Assembly: GCA_016706225.1 (NCBI GenBank)
Contig: JADJKB010000022.1
Span: 434,001 to 498,000, forward strand
Origin: Myxococcales bacterium
GTDB lineage: Bacteria > Myxococcota_A > Polyangia > Polyangiales > Polyangiaceae
Reading direction: 5' to 3'
Length of the DNA: 64,000 nt
The translations under genes and the position numbers were made by a program. This document shows, piece after piece, positions 42,595 through 52,294 of this stretch; within the stretch, counting starts at the first letter, position 1, and each line of letters begins with the position of its first letter. A model generated the notes under the pieces. The model was not told the origin of the DNA. It did no database searches and saw only the letters and a list, made by a program, of their open reading frames with translations.

Positions 42595-43415
42595 GCCGGT
42601 TTCAGCAAGGATTCTCCGTACCGGATGGGTCCGACGGAACGGGCCAAGGTGATGCCAGGCTCTACCAGCAGCACTGCGGTGGAGCCCAAGTGGAATGTGC
42701 CGAGCTCGTCCCCGCGTTTCACCGAGCTTGGCGGGTCGAGCAAGTGATCACCGGCGGGGACGGCTGGTGCATCGAGGGCCTGGACGCTGATCCTACCGAC
42801 GATCACCGCACCAACCATGATGACGTAGACGCGGCCCAGTCCGGCGGTGTCGATGGCGATCGCAACGCGATTGTTGCGCACGAACAATCGCGGAAAGTGG
42901 CGCTCTCCGATCTTGTTCACGGGATAAAGATCGCCGGGGATCCCGCGCACCAGCCGCAGCTCACCCTCGACCGGTGAGTGAACCCGGTGGTAGTCCCGAG
43001 GTGACAGGTAGACGACCGCAAAACCGCCGCCAGCGAAGCGCGTGGCGTCCTTCGAATCACCGACCAGCTCGGCCACGTCGTAAGGCCTACCCTTGACGAA
43101 GACTCGACATCCGCTGTCGATGGGGCCGGTAGCCTCGATGACACCATCCGCAGGGCTCACGACGACGTCGTCGCTGATGCGGCGCGCCCCGGGCTTGAGG
43201 TTGCGGGTGAAGAACTCGTCGAAGTTCCGGTAGGCCCCCGCCTTCGGCGCAGCCTCACCCATGTTCACTCGATACACGCTCGAATAGACCCGCTCGATGG
43301 CGCGGGACATCGGGGGCGCGAGTGGCTTTTCGCACAATCTGCCTACAGCCCGGCTGATCCGCACTCGCGGAAGCACTTTCAGGAGCTGCGCTGCGGCGTA
43401 GGTAGCTGCACTCAC
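42591..43415 (-). CDS. psd: Phosphatidylserine decarboxylase proenzyme
   Basis: 274 residues. Family landmarks: FDEFFTRNLKPGARRI, VVSPADGVIEATGPI with the catalytic Asp, VYLSPRDYHRVHSP and GRVYVIMVGAVIVGRI. The self-cleavage site LGST lies at about residue 242 (FHLGSTAVLL); its Ser becomes the pyruvoyl group. The enzyme makes phosphatidylethanolamine from phosphatidylserine at the inner membrane. The stop overlaps the methyltransferase start by 4 bp. No pssA gene is adjacent. Confidence 0.95.
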   Translation of the reverse strand: MSAATYAAAQLLKVLPRVRISRAVGRLCEKPLAPPMSRAIERVYSSVYRVNMGEAAPKAGAYRNFDEFFTRNLKPGARRISDDVVVSPADGVIEATGPIDSGCRVFVKGRPYDVAELVGDSKDATRFAGGGFAVVYLSPRDYHRVHSPVEGELRLVRGIPGDLYPVNKIGERHFPRLFVRNNRVAIAIDTAGLGRVYVIMVGAVIVGRISVQALDAPAVPAGDHLLDPPSSVKRGDELGTFHLGSTAVLLVEPGITLARSVGPIRYGESLLKPA

Positions 43416-43515
43416 CGGTGGTCCTCAATCGAGCACGCGGTAGACCGGGTTGGCGGAAGAGCCATCTGATTTCGCACAGATGGACGGCCGATGCTAGGCG
43501 GCCCGCGCCCTAGGG

Positions 43516-45054
43516 TCAATCTCGTGGCAATGCCCGAGCTGCCTCACACAGCGCCCGACGCCGCGCATCGCCAGGAAGAGGGGCTTTTGGCGCATCACGA
43601 CGGTGCGGGGCCCCGTGCCCCTCACACGCCACATCCTCGCTGAGAGGGTCCACGGCGACGCCCAGGCGAAAGGCGAGCTCGGCGGCCGAGCCCTGGCCGG
43701 ATTCGGCCAGGAACCGCCCGGTGAGCGCCTGCCAGCCTCCGTGAATGGCCCGAACGTCCTCGAGCTTGCCCAGGGATGCGCGAGCGTCGGCGTCACGGCC
43801 GGCGCTCGCCAGCGCTCGGGCCCAGCGAAACCGGAGCGCGGGCTCGCGAGGCGCGGCCTTCACGGCAGGCTCGTATTGTGTCGCCGCTTGCGCCGCGTGG
43901 CCGCGCGCAAACAGCAGATCCCCGAGGCGGGTTCGCCTCACCGGATCGTCCGCCCGCGCCGCCGTCTTTGCGGGATGCGGCTCTGCCTCCGGTGCGACCT
44001 CGGGTTGGCTGAGCAACCACAGCTGCCACTTCGTGATCCAAGCTTGCAGGTCGTAACCGCTGACGCTGCGCAGCGCTTCGCTCGGGTCCTGACTGCCCGT
44101 GCCCTTCAGATCTGCCATCAACATCTGAAGGCCCGACACCTGGTTCTCTCGAACCCAGTAAGCAACGAAGCTGGTCACTTCCGAGAAGGCGGTGGCCGCC
44201 GCGTCCGGGCTCGGGAGCATCGCGATCGAAGGCCCCAGCTTGTCCACGCCGACCGAGCGGCCGCTCTTCAGCGCCGCGCGCGCAACGGAGTCCGCCGAGG
44301 GAGTCTGATCGAACGGGCGCGGCGAACGCCAGCGGGTCTCTTCGCGCTTGGCGATGCCCTCCTGCAACCACAGCGGCGCACGGTCGCGGGTCGCTCGTGT
44401 GAGCGCCAGGTGCGCAATCTCGTGCGCCATGGTGTCTTCCCACGGGTAACCCAGGAAGGTAGCGCGAGGAGAGATGATGGTGACGCGACCCCAGCGCGCC
44501 ACCGCGACGGTACCGGTCGTCTCGGCAGCGGTGAGAGGAAGCCCCGTGAGCGCCGAGAGTGTGAAGAGATCTCGCACCAGATCGATCCGCAGCGGACGCG
44601 GCATGACCGTGCCCAGATCCGCCTCGATCTGTTTGCGCGCGCGGGCCGCGACCTCGACGATCAGCGGCACCAGCGGGCGATCGGCCTCGTCTTGCAGGCG
44701 GATCCAGATGCCAGCGTCGTGATCTTCTTCCACCAGTGCGCCGGCGGTGCCCCCCGCGCATTTCCTGGCCAGATCCGCCAACGTTGCACCTTCTGGCGTG
44801 GAAGACAGCTCCGCGGAGGCCAGGATCGCCGCGGCCGTATCACAATCTCCAACGTAGATGGCGAGGCGGGCGCGCTCGAAGGCGATGGTCGGGGAGGCCG
44901 ACTCGAGCTTCTCGAGCAGGGTGCGGGCCTTGTCCACGTCCAGCTCGGTGATCGCGTCGGCAATGGCTTGAGCGCGGCTCGGCGCTTGAGCGTGGAGCTC
45001 CGGCGAGAGCAAGAGAGTCAGCGCGAGCAGCAGCAGGCCAATCCACGCTCTCAT
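43516..45054 (-). CDS. Peptidase-MA-like protein with TPR repeats
   Basis: 512 residues. A signal peptide (WIGLLLLALTLLLSPELHA) places it outside the cytoplasm. The zinc motif HEIAH at about residue 208 in EDTMAHEIAHLALTR, and the downstream acidic segment LQEGIAKREE, give a gluzincin of the peptidase-MA type. The N-terminal and C-terminal thirds are helical TPR-like repeats (ARTLLEKLES, LGDLLFARGHAAQAAT). It probably digests periplasmic or surface proteins, or acts as a binding scaffold. It is coupled to the DUF4175-like gene by a 4-bp overlap. Confidence 0.83.
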   Translation of the reverse strand: MRAWIGLLLLALTLLLSPELHAQAPSRAQAIADAITELDVDKARTLLEKLESASPTIAFERARLAIYVGDCDTAAAILASAELSSTPEGATLADLARKCAGGTAGALVEEDHDAGIWIRLQDEADRPLVPLIVEVAARARKQIEADLGTVMPRPLRIDLVRDLFTLSALTGLPLTAAETTGTVAVARWGRVTIISPRATFLGYPWEDTMAHEIAHLALTRATRDRAPLWLQEGIAKREETRWRSPRPFDQTPSADSVARAALKSGRSVGVDKLGPSIAMLPSPDAAATAFSEVTSFVAYWVRENQVSGLQMLMADLKGTGSQDPSEALRSVSGYDLQAWITKWQLWLLSQPEVAPEAEPHPAKTAARADDPVRRTRLGDLLFARGHAAQAATQYEPAVKAAPREPALRFRWARALASAGRDADARASLGKLEDVRAIHGGWQALTGRFLAESGQGSAAELAFRLGVAVDPLSEDVACEGHGAPHRRDAPKAPLPGDARRRALCEAARALPRD

Positions 45055-47894
45055 CGCAGCAGACCCTCCGCGTAACGTTTCACCGCGGGCGCCAGGCGCT
45101 CGTCCTTGCTCTTGCCGAGCCCCTCCACCACGCGCCGCCTGAACTCCTCGGCACGGCGCTTGTCTTGATCGCGCGGCACCTCTCCACCCGTACGAATTTC
45201 CTTGCCGCGATCGCCGTGCGAGTCGCGAGGTTTGGACTCTCGCGGTGCGGGCTCTTCTTCGTCGCCGGTCTGACCGGTGTTTGCCTGTTCGAGCAGTCGT
45301 TGCGCCTGGCGCTGCAGCTCGAGGCCTCGATCTCCCTTGCCGTCGATCAGCGAGCGGGCCGCCTCGCGCATCAGGCCCTCCGCCTTCTCGAGGTTCTCCA
45401 GCGCGTCCTCGGGCAGCGCGGTGTCACCTTGCTTCCCGCGCGATGCGAGGTTCCCCGCTCGACGGGACATCTCCTGTTCGCGTTCCCCCGACGAGCTCAT
45501 GCCCGCTCGTGCCCTGCCCTGCGCGTTCTGTTTGAGCTCACTCAGACGCTGCTCGGCCCAGGACAGATGCTGGCGCAGCTCACGTTTTGCCGCGCTCAGC
45601 TCCTCACGATCCAAGAAATCGTTGGCCGAAGCTCCGGCCTTCTTCTCGGCGGTGTCCAGGGCGTTGAGGGCGTCCTTTCCGCTCTGAACCGCGTCACCCA
45701 GGCTGAGGCGCTCCAGCGATTCCGCCATCGCCCCGCCGTGTTCGCGGCCAAGGGACGCCGACGATCGCGCCGAACCGGGGGTGTGACTGAACTGCGGCAG
45801 CTCGGCCAACGCCCGGCGCAGCGCCTCCGCGCGCTGTTTGGCCTCACCTCGCAGGTTCTCCAGATCGACACTCTGCTCCGCCTCGGCGAGGCCGCGCTCC
45901 ACGTTGCCGATCTCGTTGCCGTGGTCGACGGCCAGGCGCTCGAGCTCTGCGGCCAGCTCGTCGAAGCGGTCGTTGGCGTCCGACGGCTCACCGCTCGATG
46001 CCCCGCGCTGTCCCGGCGAGCCCGACTCGACCCCGCCGCGTTGGGCGCTGCCGAACGAGGGGTTCGGGCGCCGCAGGCGGGCGGCCAGGTGACGCGCCGC
46101 GAGCTCGACGTGGGTCAGGTCTTCGGTCTGCCGCGCGCGCTTCACGCGTCCCAGATCTGCGCGAGCCACACCCCCCAGGTCGCGCCCCAGGAGCCCGAGC
46201 TCCGAGAGCCGTCCCGCTCCGGCGTTGGCCGCCTCGAGTGCCGTGTCGAGGCGCGCGAGCCCGATGGTCTTCTTCTCGGTCTCACGCGCTTGTTTCGCCC
46301 CGTCGGCGATCTCCTCGACCACGTCCGCGAGCCGCTTGGAGACGCCTTGTGCGTCCCGCGTGGACAGCGCGCGGAGCACCGAGTCGAGCGCAAGCGTCAC
46401 GTCTTCGGTACGTCGGATCCGAGACTCACCGGGGCGTGGCGCACGCTCCAGCTGGCGGATCTGCCCCGCAACGAAGGCGCGCAAGCCCGCCGGAACGAGC
46501 AACCCGCCATAGGTCTTGTCGAGCGCCGTTCGGGTCGCGTCGGCCGCGCGCCGCGCGCGGTCCTTCTCGTCACGCGACACCGGCTCACCCTCCTTCGCGC
46601 TCACCTTCTCCAGCTGCCACGCGAGAAAATCGATCAGCTCACCCCGCGCCTTGTCGAGCCCGGCATGACGCAGTGCCTCGGGCTCACCGACAATTGGCGG
46701 GATCAAGGTGATGGTCGCGCTCTTGCCCCATTTCGGGCCGCGAATCGGGTCGTTGTCCCGGACCTCGATGCCGACCTGAATCGGCAGGTACATACGCTTC
46801 AGAAACCCATCACGCGGAGAGAGCACGTGAGCTCCTCGTTCGAAGATGCTCTCGCCGTCGAGCCGGGCGAGCACCCGCCGGTCCTCGCGATCCCCCGCCC
46901 GAAGCACCAGATCGATCTGCCGAAGCCCGTGGTCATCGCTGGCCTCGTAGTGCAGCGGGAGACTCTCGAGGGTCTTGAGCTCGAGAGACTTCGGCGCACC
47001 CTCGAGAGTCACCTCGGGCACCGCATCCGTCACTGCTGCGAGCGGGATCGGATCGAGCTCGGTGATCAGCACCGAGCCAAAGCGCGCGGCGACCGCCAGC
47101 TCGCTGGTCTGCAGCACCGTCCAGCGGGCCACGACGCCGCCGGTGCCATCACTCACGAACGGCACCTCGGACTCGCCATCGGTGAGCACCAGACGCCGAC
47201 CATCGCGCCGCGGCACGCCGCGCACGGTGAGCAGCGTGCCTTCGGGATGGCGAGAGCCGAGACTGGGGAGCACCGACCGCTCCGGTAGCTTCAGATACGC
47301 CGGTGGTTCGGCGGTCACCCGCATGTAGTCGAGCCAGGCCAAGGGCAGCGGCGCCCGCCCCTTCTGCGCGAAGAGCACGTCGAGGCCCTCGACCACACGC
47401 ATGGGCCCGAACGCAAAGGAGCCGGTCGCGGCCAACAACCCGACCAGCAGACCCAGCTGCCAGATGCGTGCGCGTCGGGTGGCCGTCGCCTCGACCTTTT
47501 CGACGGAGGCACGCGCCACGAGTCGCTGAAAGTGCAGGTGCGCAAGCTCCGCTGAACCGGCGCTGTCGTCTTTGGCCGTGCGCTCGAGCAGCGAGACGGC
47601 GCGCAGCGTGCGCAGCCCGAGGTCACGGTCGGCCGGCAGCACGACCTCGGTGATGGTCCGCCGCAGATCGCGGTACGTCCGCCGCTCGCGCACCGCGCGC
47701 ACGATCATCGCGACGAAGACCACGAGGATCATCCCGGCGGTGCCGGCCCGCGCGGCCGGCGTCCCTTGCCGCGCCAGATGGGCACCCCCCGTGACCGCGA
47801 GCACCATGGCTCCCAGGAGCGCCTGGCGCGAGGCCGTACCGACCCGGGTGCGCCAAGCACCGGCCAGGGTGTTCAACAGCTCGGTGACAGCCAC
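45051..47894 (-). CDS. Large DUF4175-like membrane protein with coiled-coil region
   Basis: 947 residues from GTG 47894. Two membrane helices near the N-terminus (ALLGAMVLAVTGG, AGMILVVFVAMIV) precede a cytosolic segment, then a third helix (LGLLVGLLAATGSFAF) and a long exported region. Beta-rich parts (RSVLPSLGSRHPEG, LVLTDGESEVPFV) are followed by a Glu/Arg/Ala/Gln-rich coiled coil of about 400 residues (ELERLAVDHGNEIGNVE). This matches the layout of DUF4175 proteins, whose role is not known. Upstream start choices would run through the divergent gene. It is coupled to the peptidase-MA gene. The long coiled coil could bridge the periplasm. Confidence 0.78.
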   Translation of the reverse strand: MAVTELLNTLAGAWRTRVGTASRQALLGAMVLAVTGGAHLARQGTPAARAGTAGMILVVFVAMIVRAVRERRTYRDLRRTITEVVLPADRDLGLRTLRAVSLLERTAKDDSAGSAELAHLHFQRLVARASVEKVEATATRRARIWQLGLLVGLLAATGSFAFGPMRVVEGLDVLFAQKGRAPLPLAWLDYMRVTAEPPAYLKLPERSVLPSLGSRHPEGTLLTVRGVPRRDGRRLVLTDGESEVPFVSDGTGGVVARWTVLQTSELAVAARFGSVLITELDPIPLAAVTDAVPEVTLEGAPKSLELKTLESLPLHYEASDDHGLRQIDLVLRAGDREDRRVLARLDGESIFERGAHVLSPRDGFLKRMYLPIQVGIEVRDNDPIRGPKWGKSATITLIPPIVGEPEALRHAGLDKARGELIDFLAWQLEKVSAKEGEPVSRDEKDRARRAADATRTALDKTYGGLLVPAGLRAFVAGQIRQLERAPRPGESRIRRTEDVTLALDSVLRALSTRDAQGVSKRLADVVEEIADGAKQARETEKKTIGLARLDTALEAANAGAGRLSELGLLGRDLGGVARADLGRVKRARQTEDLTHVELAARHLAARLRRPNPSFGSAQRGGVESGSPGQRGASSGEPSDANDRFDELAAELERLAVDHGNEIGNVERGLAEAEQSVDLENLRGEAKQRAEALRRALAELPQFSHTPGSARSSASLGREHGGAMAESLERLSLGDAVQSGKDALNALDTAEKKAGASANDFLDREELSAAKRELRQHLSWAEQRLSELKQNAQGRARAGMSSSGEREQEMSRRAGNLASRGKQGDTALPEDALENLEKAEGLMREAARSLIDGKGDRGLELQRQAQRLLEQANTGQTGDEEEPAPRESKPRDSHGDRGKEIRTGGEVPRDQDKRRAEEFRRRVVEGLGKSKDERLAPAVKRYAEGLLR

Positions 47895-47942
47895 GGGCTC
47901 GGAGCTTAGCGCCGTCACCGCGGGGTGGTACCATTTGACGCC

Positions 47943-48716
47943 GTGAGCGACGTTCAGAGGCTGAAGCGGCTGTTGCTCGGCCTCGCCGACACCGGACTCC
48001 GCGTGGGTTGGCTCTCCGAGCAGCTCGAACAGATGCCCGTTCGCGACAGCGCTCGCCTGCTCGACGAACTTTGTGATCAGAGCGAACGCTCGGATCCCGA
48101 CGCGCGTGAGGCGCTCCTGGCCGTGGCCATCTTCTTCGTTCGCACGGGCCCGTGTGAGCTGGTGGACGAGCTGCGCGAGGAAGCCCGCGCGCGTCACCTG
48201 CTGGGACTGGCGCGTTTGCTGAGGCGCGCACCGCCACCGGTCATGGTCGATCGGCCGGCGCGTGACCTACCGGTCCCCGATTACGGAGCCGGGCGGGAGC
48301 TGACCCTCGGCGAGCGTCGTTCGCTCGCGCGTCGGCCCAATCGACGTTCGTTCGACAAGCTGCTGTCGGATCCGCACCCCTTCGTCATTCGGCTGCTGCT
48401 CCAGAACCCCAAGCTCACCGAGGACGACGTGGTGCGCCTTGCGGCGCGACGCCCGGCCCGCCTCGAGGTGCTGCGGGAGATCTCCCAGTCGCTGCGCTGG
48501 CTCAGTCGGAGTCGGGTGAGGCTGACCGTCGTGCTAAATCCGGGGACACCTCCGGAGATCGCGATTCCGCTGCTGCCCGTCTGCAAGCGCACGGAGCTGC
48601 GAGAGGTCGTGAAGGCAACCGAGTCGTCGCTGGTGCTGCGCGCCACCGCCCTCGAGCTGCTGGAACGGCGGCCACCGGTCAAGGGAGTGGACCGCGCCGA
48701 CGCGATCTTGCAGTGA
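47943..48716 (+). CDS. Helical-repeat (HEAT/DUF2336-like) protein
   Basis: 257 residues from GTG 47943 (VSDVQRL), with another GTG at 47925. The protein is nearly all helical with paired helices of about 30-residue spacing (KLLSDPHPFVIRLLLQNPKL, TEDDVVRLAARRP, VLNPGTPPEIAIPLL). This resembles HEAT-like DUF2336 proteins, which in alphaproteobacteria have been linked to polarity; it is a weak match. It is divergent from the DUF4175-like gene, with only 48 bp between, so both promoters must share that space. Confidence 0.72.
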   Translation: MSDVQRLKRLLLGLADTGLRVGWLSEQLEQMPVRDSARLLDELCDQSERSDPDAREALLAVAIFFVRTGPCELVDELREEARARHLLGLARLLRRAPPPVMVDRPARDLPVPDYGAGRELTLGERRSLARRPNRRSFDKLLSDPHPFVIRLLLQNPKLTEDDVVRLAARRPARLEVLREISQSLRWLSRSRVRLTVVLNPGTPPEIAIPLLPVCKRTELREVVKATESSLVLRATALELLERRPPVKGVDRADAILQ

Positions 48717-48725
48717 GCGCGGCTC

Positions 48726-48986
48726 TCAGCCCTCTTCTTCTTCGTCGAAATCGAAGCGAAGCAGCGCGCCGACCGTGATCTCGGAGGCACAAGCTTCACA
48801 CAGCGGAGGCTCCTCGTAACGAACCTCGTCGCCGCGAGTCCAGAGGAACAACCCCGCCCCGCCCGGCAGGCCGTCGAAGCGCTCGCCGCACGCGTCACAC
48901 ACGAACTGTTTCGGCAGCGGCGCCTCTTCGGGCAGACCTTGCCCGGAGAGATCTTCGAAGCCAGGGCCGAAACGGGATGCGGACAT
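48726..48986 (-). CDS. Small zinc-ribbon protein
   Basis: 86 residues. Two CxxC pairs, Cys30/Cys33 (FVCDACGERF) and Cys63/Cys66 (PLCEACASEI), about 30 residues apart, form a zinc-ribbon that could bind nucleic acid or protein. The tail is strongly acidic (FDFDEEEEG). No family was recognised. It lies 53 bp before the iron-sulfur oxidoreductase region, convergent with the HEAT gene by a 9-bp gap. Confidence 0.75.
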   Translation of the reverse strand: MSASRFGPGFEDLSGQGLPEEAPLPKQFVCDACGERFDGLPGGAGLFLWTRGDEVRYEEPPLCEACASEITVGALLRFDFDEEEEG

Positions 48987-49039
48987 CGCGGGGAGTATAA
49001 CTGCTCGAGCGTCGGAGGACCACGTGGCCGCGCGCCGGA

Positions 49040-51409
49040 CTATCCAGCCTCGCTGGCGACTTCTTCTGCCGCGGGGGCAGTCTCCGCCGCGGCAGTCTTT
49101 GCCGGTTTGTCAGCGCTCTCGTCAGCGCAAGCAATGGCCAACAGCTCGACGATGTCCAGGTTCTGGATCTCGCCTTCCTTCTCCTGATCCTTGAGGCCAT
49201 CGGTGAGCATCGTCATGCAGAACGGACACGCCGTTGCGATGGTCGTCGCGCCGGTCTCCAGGAGCTGGAGTGTGCGCTTCACGTTCACGCGATCTTTGTT
49301 CTGCTCTTCCATCCACATCTGCGCGCCGCCGGCGCCGCAGCAGAGCCCCTTGTTGCGCGTGAAGTGCTCCGCCTCGACCAGCTCGACGCCCGGGATGCGC
49401 TTCAGGATTTCCCGCGGCGACTCGTAGATCTCGTTGTAGCGGCCGAGATAACAGGAGTCGTGGTAGACGACGCGACCCTTGACGCCGTGCTTCGGCTTCA
49501 ACTTGCCCTGCGCCACCAGCTCGAGCAGGTAGTCGGCGTGGTGAACGACCTGCCACTTGCCGCCAAAATCCGGGTATTCGTTGCCCAGCGTGTTGAAGCA
49601 GTGTGGGCAGGTGGTGATGATCTTCTTCACCCCGCCCTGCTCCTGGTAGCCGTTGATGGTGGCGATGTTGGCTTCGGCCAGCATCATGAAGAGCAGCTCG
49701 TTCCCCGCCCGACGCGCCGAGTCCCCGGTGCAAGTCTCTTCTTCGGCCAAGATCGCGAAGTCGACGCCGGCCTGTTTGAGCAAGCTCGCCGTGGCGCGCG
49801 CGATCTTCTTGGCGCGGTCGTCGTAGCTGGCGGCGCAGCCGACCCAGTACAGCACCTCCGCCTTGGGGTTGTCCGCCATCTTCGGCACGTCGAGCCCCTC
49901 GGTCCAGCTGGCCCGGTCCACGCGCGACAGGTTCCAGGGGTTGCCGTTGGTCTCCATGCCCTGAAATGGCTTGTTGAGCTCCTGCGGGAAATGCTCGCCC
50001 CGGATCATCACCAGGTTGCGCCGCATCTGCACGATCTTGTCGACGTAGGTGATCATCACCGGGCACTGCTCTTCGCAGGCTCGACAGGTCGTGCAGGCCC
50101 AGAGCACATCCTCGTGCACGACGTTCGGCACGAGATCAACCGGTTTGTACTCCGGCTTCTTGTCTGCACCGTCTGCGTCCGAGCTCGCCCCATCGGCGGC
50201 GGCGTCCTTCGTCTTGTCCGCGTCCGCCTCGGCGGTCGGCTTGTCCTCCGCCTCAGCCTCGGGCTTGGACTCCTCCGCCGGTTTCAGGCTGAGGTCGACG
50301 CGCGGGATCTCTCCCAGCTCCAGGAACTCTTCCTGCCGCGCGTACATGTGGTCGCGAAGATCGGTGGTGAAGACCTTCGGGCTCAGCATCTTGCCGGTGG
50401 TTGCGGCCGGGCAGTTGTCGGAACAACGCCCGCACTCGGTGCAGGTGTAGAAGTCGAGCACGTCCTTCCAGGTGAAGTGGTCGATGCGCGCGTAGCCCAG
50501 GGGCGCCGCCAGCATGTCTTCCTGCTCCATGGCCTTCTCGACCTTGGCCATCAGCTCTTCGGTGTCCTTGGCCAGCGGGCGCAGCCGCCCGGGCGGGCTC
50601 AGATCACTGAGCGCAACGTTGGGGACCGCCGTGATGATGTGGAAGTGCTTCGAGTACGGCAGAATGTTCAGGAAGATCAGCACCAGCGACGAGTGGATCC
50701 AGAACCCTGTGTGAGCCAGCACCACCAGCGCCGGCACACTCACACCGGAGAGCGCAACCGCCCACAGAGAACCGGCGGGGTCGGGGAACGGCGCCCAGCC
50801 GAGCGCGCCGTGCGCCGGCCCCAAGGGCTTGATCACGGTGGCGGCAGCCCCACACCAGTCGCTGGCTCGTGTCCCGCACTCGGCGCCGAGTTTGTGATTC
50901 AGGACGAGCGCCGCGCCGTCGTACATCTGATCCGCGAGCATCATCGTGATGATGATGCCGAGAATGACGAGCCCCTCGACGGACAGCGTCATGCGCTTCT
51001 GTTTGTTGAGCGTGCGGTAATAAATGAAGACGCAGGCCCCCAGAATGACGAGGGTAGAGAGCACGTCCTTCAGGAACGCGTACACCTGACCCGGGAGACC
51101 CTCGGGCCCAAACACCCAGAAATTGAAGCTCGGGTCGAAGCCACGCCCCCACAAGATCAGCGTGCGCAGGAGCAGCACCGCGAACCCGACGAAGATCAGG
51201 TTGTGGGCGAGTCCAGCCGCGAAGTAGTAGCGCATCTTCTTCTGGAAGAGCGCGAAGGTCCAAACACGACCGAGGCGTTCGCCCACGGATCCGAAGCGGC
51301 TCTCGTGGGTCGGCCCCCCGACTTTGAGCAGTCCAAAACGCTGGCTCGCACTCCAAAGGAACGCGCCGGTCAGGCTCAGGATCACAACGGCCATCGCTAC
51401 GGGATTCAT
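49040..51409 (-). CDS. Heterodisulfide-reductase-like membrane iron-sulfur oxidoreductase
   Basis: 789 residues. N-terminal membrane part (about 300 residues) with helices such as MAVVILSLTGAFLWSA, LIFVGFAVLLLRTLILW, VLGIIITMML and a nitrate-reductase-gamma-like layout. Two 4Fe-4S motifs follow: CTECGRCSDNCPAATTGK and CTTCRACEEQCPV, separated by a Lys/Asp/Ala-rich insert of about 60 residues. Then two CCG domains as in HdrB/GlpC: YWVGCAASYDDRAKK with CPHCFNTLG, and YHDSCYLGRYNEIY with GLCCGAGGAQMW. It should move electrons between the quinone pool and a cytosolic partner, perhaps in acyl-CoA or sulfur metabolism. The C-terminal tail is Ala/Glu-rich. No partner flavoprotein is adjacent. Confidence 0.87.
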   Translation of the reverse strand: MNPVAMAVVILSLTGAFLWSASQRFGLLKVGGPTHESRFGSVGERLGRVWTFALFQKKMRYYFAAGLAHNLIFVGFAVLLLRTLILWGRGFDPSFNFWVFGPEGLPGQVYAFLKDVLSTLVILGACVFIYYRTLNKQKRMTLSVEGLVILGIIITMMLADQMYDGAALVLNHKLGAECGTRASDWCGAAATVIKPLGPAHGALGWAPFPDPAGSLWAVALSGVSVPALVVLAHTGFWIHSSLVLIFLNILPYSKHFHIITAVPNVALSDLSPPGRLRPLAKDTEELMAKVEKAMEQEDMLAAPLGYARIDHFTWKDVLDFYTCTECGRCSDNCPAATTGKMLSPKVFTTDLRDHMYARQEEFLELGEIPRVDLSLKPAEESKPEAEAEDKPTAEADADKTKDAAADGASSDADGADKKPEYKPVDLVPNVVHEDVLWACTTCRACEEQCPVMITYVDKIVQMRRNLVMIRGEHFPQELNKPFQGMETNGNPWNLSRVDRASWTEGLDVPKMADNPKAEVLYWVGCAASYDDRAKKIARATASLLKQAGVDFAILAEEETCTGDSARRAGNELLFMMLAEANIATINGYQEQGGVKKIITTCPHCFNTLGNEYPDFGGKWQVVHHADYLLELVAQGKLKPKHGVKGRVVYHDSCYLGRYNEIYESPREILKRIPGVELVEAEHFTRNKGLCCGAGGAQMWMEEQNKDRVNVKRTLQLLETGATTIATACPFCMTMLTDGLKDQEKEGEIQNLDIVELLAIACADESADKPAKTAAAETAPAAEEVASEAG

Positions 51410-51502
51410 GGGCAGTTCTCCGCGTGCGCTCGAGTTGTTGTGGTCTTAGGGCGCCATGGCGCTCTGCGTCAACCGGAGCGAATCCGCAATCGCTGCGTGG
51501 GT

Positions 51503-52099
51503 TCAGCCGCGACCGCTGAGTCGCAGCCAAATCAGGAGCAGAACCCAGAGGATCACCAGCACGACCGCGACGACGACCGCCCGACTTGGGCGCCCGGGCT
51601 GGCCTTCGGGCGCACCGAGCGCGCCGGCATCGGCGTCGGCAGTCGCGAGCGCCTCGGCCTCGGTGAGGACCGGCGGTGGCACGGTGACAACGACGCGCGC
51701 GACCCCCGGATCGGGTTCGTCAGCGGGCAGCACACTGAGCAGCAGCAACCCCCGGGGTAGCTCCGGACTGTCGGAGAACCCGCCTCGTTCAGGGATTCGA
51801 AGCACGATACTTCGACCCGACGCGGTGGATTCCAGGTTGCCCTCGCCCTGTTTGGGCAGCGTGACTCGAACGATCTCCACGAGCTCCTTGCGCCCGCGCA
51901 CGGAGATCGCGCCCGAGCGCTCACACGCGTCGCAGCCGCCGCCCTCACACGCCGCGCACTTCATGTTGCGGGGCAGCTCGAACTCGATCAGCGCGCCCTC
52001 TTCCAGCCATTCGGCCGCAACACGGATGCGATGAATCACGTCCGGTCCGCGCGGTACGTCGACCGCACCCGTCACTTTTCCCAGGCGATGGCGCGCCAA
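51503..52099 (-). CDS. DnaJ-type Cys-motif protein with C-terminal membrane anchor
   Basis: 198 residues. The single motif CAACEGGGCDACERSG (Cys48, Cys51, Cys56, Cys59) resembles one half of the DnaJ zinc-finger domain, CxxCxGxG. A beta-rich part follows (FELPRNMK before it, SIVLRIPERGGFSDSP after it), similar to the DnaJ C-terminal substrate domain, then an Ala/Pro linker and one membrane helix, VVVAVVLVILWVLLLIWL, near the C-terminus. There is no J-domain. It may be a membrane-tethered chaperone-like protein, possibly related to iron-sulfur assembly next door. ATG 52099 is the first start. Confidence 0.72.
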   Translation of the reverse strand: MARHRLGKVTGAVDVPRGPDVIHRIRVAAEWLEEGALIEFELPRNMKCAACEGGGCDACERSGAISVRGRKELVEIVRVTLPKQGEGNLESTASGRSIVLRIPERGGFSDSPELPRGLLLLSVLPADEPDPGVARVVVTVPPPVLTEAEALATADADAGALGAPEGQPGRPSRAVVVAVVLVILWVLLLIWLRLSGRG

Positions 52100-52294
52100 T
52101 CAGCGGAGCGTACCCTCTCGGGCCACCAGGCATAAGATTTTTCACCCGGCTCGCACGAGCCGCGGCGAGCCGCGAGGCCACGGAGGACCCGCGACCAGGC
52201 CACAAAACTACGGCCGGTTCGGCCGCTTCTGCAGGCTTTCGCGCGTTCTACGCGGTCCGCGTTAGGTGAAAGCACGGACGCACCGCGCCAAAAC

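Noticed and set aside
45165..47288. 707-residue plus-strand frame in the DUF4175-like gene
   Set aside because: Antisense shadow; the minus-strand frame has helices, coiled coil and a coupled start.
49364..51760. 798-residue plus-strand frame
   Set aside because: Antisense of the iron-sulfur oxidoreductase, whose CxxCxxC and CCG motifs are intact on the minus strand.
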